Assembly: GCA_005239475.1 (NCBI GenBank)
Contig: SPAX01000051.1
Coordinates: 1-43,162, forward strand
Source: Nitrospira sp.
GTDB lineage: Bacteria > Nitrospirota > Nitrospiria > Nitrospirales > Nitrospiraceae
Reading direction: 5' to 3'
Length of the DNA stretch: 43,162 bases
The stretch's first letter is position 1, and each line of letters begins with the position of its first letter. A program made the translations under genes and the position numbers. Positions 41,110 to 43,162 of the stretch are shown here, piece by piece. The notes beneath the pieces are model-generated. The model saw only the letters and a program-made list of their open reading frames with translations, was not told the DNA's origin and did not search any database.

Positions 41110-42597
41110 ATGAGTATAGATCAACCTACCCGCCGCGTCATTGCGCTCGCACCGATGCCGCCCGAGAAATCCGCCTACGCGCTGGCCCGCTACAGCCGCT
41201 CGCCCGACTCTATCGAGAGCAGCCTCCGCTGGGTGCATGGACATTCTTCTGAAAAGTTCTGGGATCAGTTCTACTTCGACTACGGCCATGCGTCGATCGC
41301 CGATTTGGGCCATGTCATCATCTGTTTCGAGGACATCTCCGAACTCGCCGCAATTCGACTCGAGGATGAGCCTTTATGGGATGGCCAGGCGAAATCGAGC
41401 CGGTATCAGAACTTTGCGTCCGGCGGGTGGTTCGTGCCGGATTCCATTCGAGGGTCGGAGACGGAAGGCACCTACCAGGGCATTCTCCGTAGCCTCGCCG
41501 AGATCTATCGGCTCTTACACCAACCCGTAACACAATTTATTTCGGAGCGTGAGCCGCGCCCCGAGTCGATGAAACCGGTCGATTACCAACGAACGATTGC
41601 CGCGCGCGCATTCGATGTGACGCGGTATCTCCTGCCCCTCTCGGCGCGGACGAACGTCGGGCAAGTCGTGAGTATCCGGACGTTGGAGAAGCAAATCACC
41701 AGACTGTTGTCGTCCCAACTACCAGAGTTGCGCGCGATCGGAGACGAACTCAAGGATGCCTGCCAACGGTCACCAGTAAACCTCTGGGGCGAGCTCTGTG
41801 GTCAGGCAGCTGGAGCACATGAACCCCTCGCGCCGACGCTCGCTCGCCATGCCAAGTCGAACGACTATCAAGCCTCGGTCTACCAGGACCTTGCCAGATA
41901 CGCCAAGGAGGCGCTCCGGGGAACCGGATTAGATCAACCAACGTCCTGGGGTGTGCCGGAGCCGGTGGACCTCATCGACCCCCACAATCCATTGGACGAA
42001 ATCGTCACCACCTTGCTGTACCGGGTCTCCCATGCGCCCTATCGGAGCCTCCTCGCGGTCGTCCGCACCTGGACGGAGAAACAGAAACAGGAGGCCGTCG
42101 ACGTGGCGATGAGCACACGAGGACCTTACGACGAACTCATCAAAGAATTCCGCAGCGGCTACGCCTTCACGTTCGATGTGCTGATGGATATCGGAGGCTG
42201 GCGCGACATGCATCGGCATCGACGCTGTCAACAGATTCAGCAGAACTTTACGACGGTACACGGGTACGAGGTCCCCACGCCGCTCGTGCAAGCGGGATTG
42301 GATCAGGAGTACCGACAGGCGATGGACGCGGTCCGTTCGGACATCGAGCAGCTCAAGAAAACGAGCGCGGAGGGATCGCTCTATGCGACACCGTTCGGAT
42401 TCAAGGTGCGGTGCCTCTTCAAAATGGACTATGCCGAAGCCGAGTATATCGCGAGACTTCGCTCCGGTGTGAAAGGCCACTGGTCATACAGAACTGTGGC
42501 CTGGTTGATGAAACAAAAACTTGCGGCGCGCTATCCTTCACTCGGGGATCGCATTCAGGCCACCCCGCCGGACATTGAGGATACCCTTACCAGATAA
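41110..42597 (+). CDS. Double-domain ThyX-like (FAD-dependent thymidylate synthase family) protein
   Basis: The 495-residue protein is about twice a normal ThyX (220-250). The first half has YGHASIADLGHVIICFEDISELAAIRL, the ThyX core helix region, followed by QAKSSRYQNF where other enzymes have the RHRxxS motif. The second half has GGWRDMHRHRRCQQIQQNF (His368-Arg371), close to the flavin- and dUMP-binding RHR motif. The two halves look like a tandem of diverged ThyX domains. ThyX makes dTMP from dUMP using FAD and methylenetetrahydrofolate. Whether this form is a working synthase is uncertain. AGGGGA precedes the ATG. Confidence 0.82.
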   Translation: MSIDQPTRRVIALAPMPPEKSAYALARYSRSPDSIESSLRWVHGHSSEKFWDQFYFDYGHASIADLGHVIICFEDISELAAIRLEDEPLWDGQAKSSRYQNFASGGWFVPDSIRGSETEGTYQGILRSLAEIYRLLHQPVTQFISEREPRPESMKPVDYQRTIAARAFDVTRYLLPLSARTNVGQVVSIRTLEKQITRLLSSQLPELRAIGDELKDACQRSPVNLWGELCGQAAGAHEPLAPTLARHAKSNDYQASVYQDLARYAKEALRGTGLDQPTSWGVPEPVDLIDPHNPLDEIVTTLLYRVSHAPYRSLLAVVRTWTEKQKQEAVDVAMSTRGPYDELIKEFRSGYAFTFDVLMDIGGWRDMHRHRRCQQIQQNFTTVHGYEVPTPLVQAGLDQEYRQAMDAVRSDIEQLKKTSAEGSLYATPFGFKVRCLFKMDYAEAEYIARLRSGVKGHWSYRTVAWLMKQKLAARYPSLGDRIQATPPDIEDTLTR

Positions 42598-42615
42598 TCC
42601 ATACGACCGACTCCG

Positions 42616-43162
42616 ATGGCCGACTATCAGGCACTTTGTGAAGCGACCCTGTTGGAAGGCCAATGGGATCAGGCGCAGCAGGCTGCACTAGCCTGGGCCC
42701 GCCACCCACCCACCGGCACAGACCGGGATCCTCGGCCCCATTTTGCCCTGAACGTGATCCATCTGCTCCGGGGGGAGTTCGCCGAAGCCTGGAATACTCA
42801 CCCGAAGTGTTTGCAAGAATCCAACGACATTGCCCAGGTCAAAGAGTGGATCGAAGGATTCGTCGCGCGACAGTCCGAGCAGGCTCACGCCCATCTCGTG
42901 ATGGGCCTGTTCCTGGCCCAATCAGGCCAATCCGAACAGTCAGTCGCGTCCTACAAGGAATCGGCCAAACTCGCGCCCCAGTCCGCCTACCCCCATTATT
43001 TTCTCGCGCAGATTCATGAGCGGGCCAACCATCTCGAAATGGCCATCAAGGAATACCGCGAAGCCGTCCGACTGGATCCTTCCTATGCGCCGGCGCGGAC
43101 CAATCTGGGCGTGGCCTATCAAGAGCAGGGCCGGTTGGAGATGGCCATCCCCCAATATCGCG
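42616..43162 (+). CDS. TPR-repeat protein, partial (right edge)
   Basis: The reading frame starts at ATG 42616, 18 bp after the ThyX stop, and stays open to the window edge (182 codons). Tetratricopeptide repeats are clear from about residue 95 on: QAHAHLVMGLFLAQSGQSEQSVASYKESAKLAP, then YPHYFLAQIHERANHLEMAIKEYREAVRLDP, then YAPARTNLGVAYQEQGRLEMAI. No signal peptide is seen. TPR proteins act as binding scaffolds; nothing specific can be said. It probably shares a transcript with the ThyX-like gene. Confidence 0.82.
   Translation, partial: MADYQALCEATLLEGQWDQAQQAALAWARHPPTGTDRDPRPHFALNVIHLLRGEFAEAWNTHPKCLQESNDIAQVKEWIEGFVARQSEQAHAHLVMGLFLAQSGQSEQSVASYKESAKLAPQSAYPHYFLAQIHERANHLEMAIKEYREAVRLDPSYAPARTNLGVAYQEQGRLEMAIPQYR

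Overview
The window looks like the chromosomal origin region of a GC-rich Gram-negative bacterium. dnaA, dnaN, gyrB and gyrA lie together next to an AT-rich, DnaA-box-containing gap. smpB, dciA, hisS and a ThyX-family gene are nearby. A three-part RND efflux operon and outer-membrane and periplasmic lipoproteins show a double membrane. Gene style and the dispersed repeat beginning AGGATGCTGAAAAAGTCCGCC suggest a Nitrospira-like member of the Nitrospirota. That assignment is inference from memory, not from a search. No rRNA, tRNA, CRISPR array or intact transposase was seen.

Layout. 0-0.6 kb: a frameshifted GIY-YIG nuclease gene running off the left edge. 1.0-6.2 kb: a transporter with a ferredoxin/metallo-beta-lactamase fusion, then SDR-RidA-AlkA. 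5.6-12.0 kb: an efflux operon (membrane fusion protein, RND pump, outer membrane factor) ending in a nitroreductase. 12.2-13.4 kb: a STAS protein and a methyltransferase. 13.4-17.5 kb: a candidate sigma-54 module, made of a triple-GAF activator, palindromic upstream sites, a good -24/-12 promoter and three small genes (zinc ribbon, 45-residue membrane peptide, exported and anchored protein). 17.7-20.2 kb: a redox operon (DUF5069, Rieske-flavoprotein fusion, VOC protein, double-CDGSH protein). 20.3-21.2 kb: two decayed genes (TMEM175, SnoaL-like). 21.4-26.3 kb: Ada, a VOC protein and a doxX-htrA-pirin-frnE operon whose promoter carries an 18-bp palindrome between -35 and -10. 26.6-28.3 kb: a restriction-modification pair with a frameshifted nuclease and an intact methylase. 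28.6-30.3 kb: smpB, dciA and a membrane protein. 30.3-38.3 kb: gyrA, gyrB, dnaN, dnaA and the putative oriC. 38.3-40.6 kb: a DsrEFH-like trio and hisS. 41.1-43.2 kb: a double-domain ThyX-like protein and the start of a TPR protein.

Three themes run through the window. Stress and redox handling is prominent (efflux, nitroreductase, Ada, AlkA, pirin, DoxX, FrnE, CDGSH, Rieske). Accessory genes are decaying: four carry a frameshift or stop while housekeeping genes are intact. Imperfect inverted repeats lie on or directly after the stop codons of at least five genes, which suggests a common 3'-end role. The most system-like candidates are the sigma-54 module at 13.4-17.5 kb and two promoters with palindromes filling the -35/-10 spacer.
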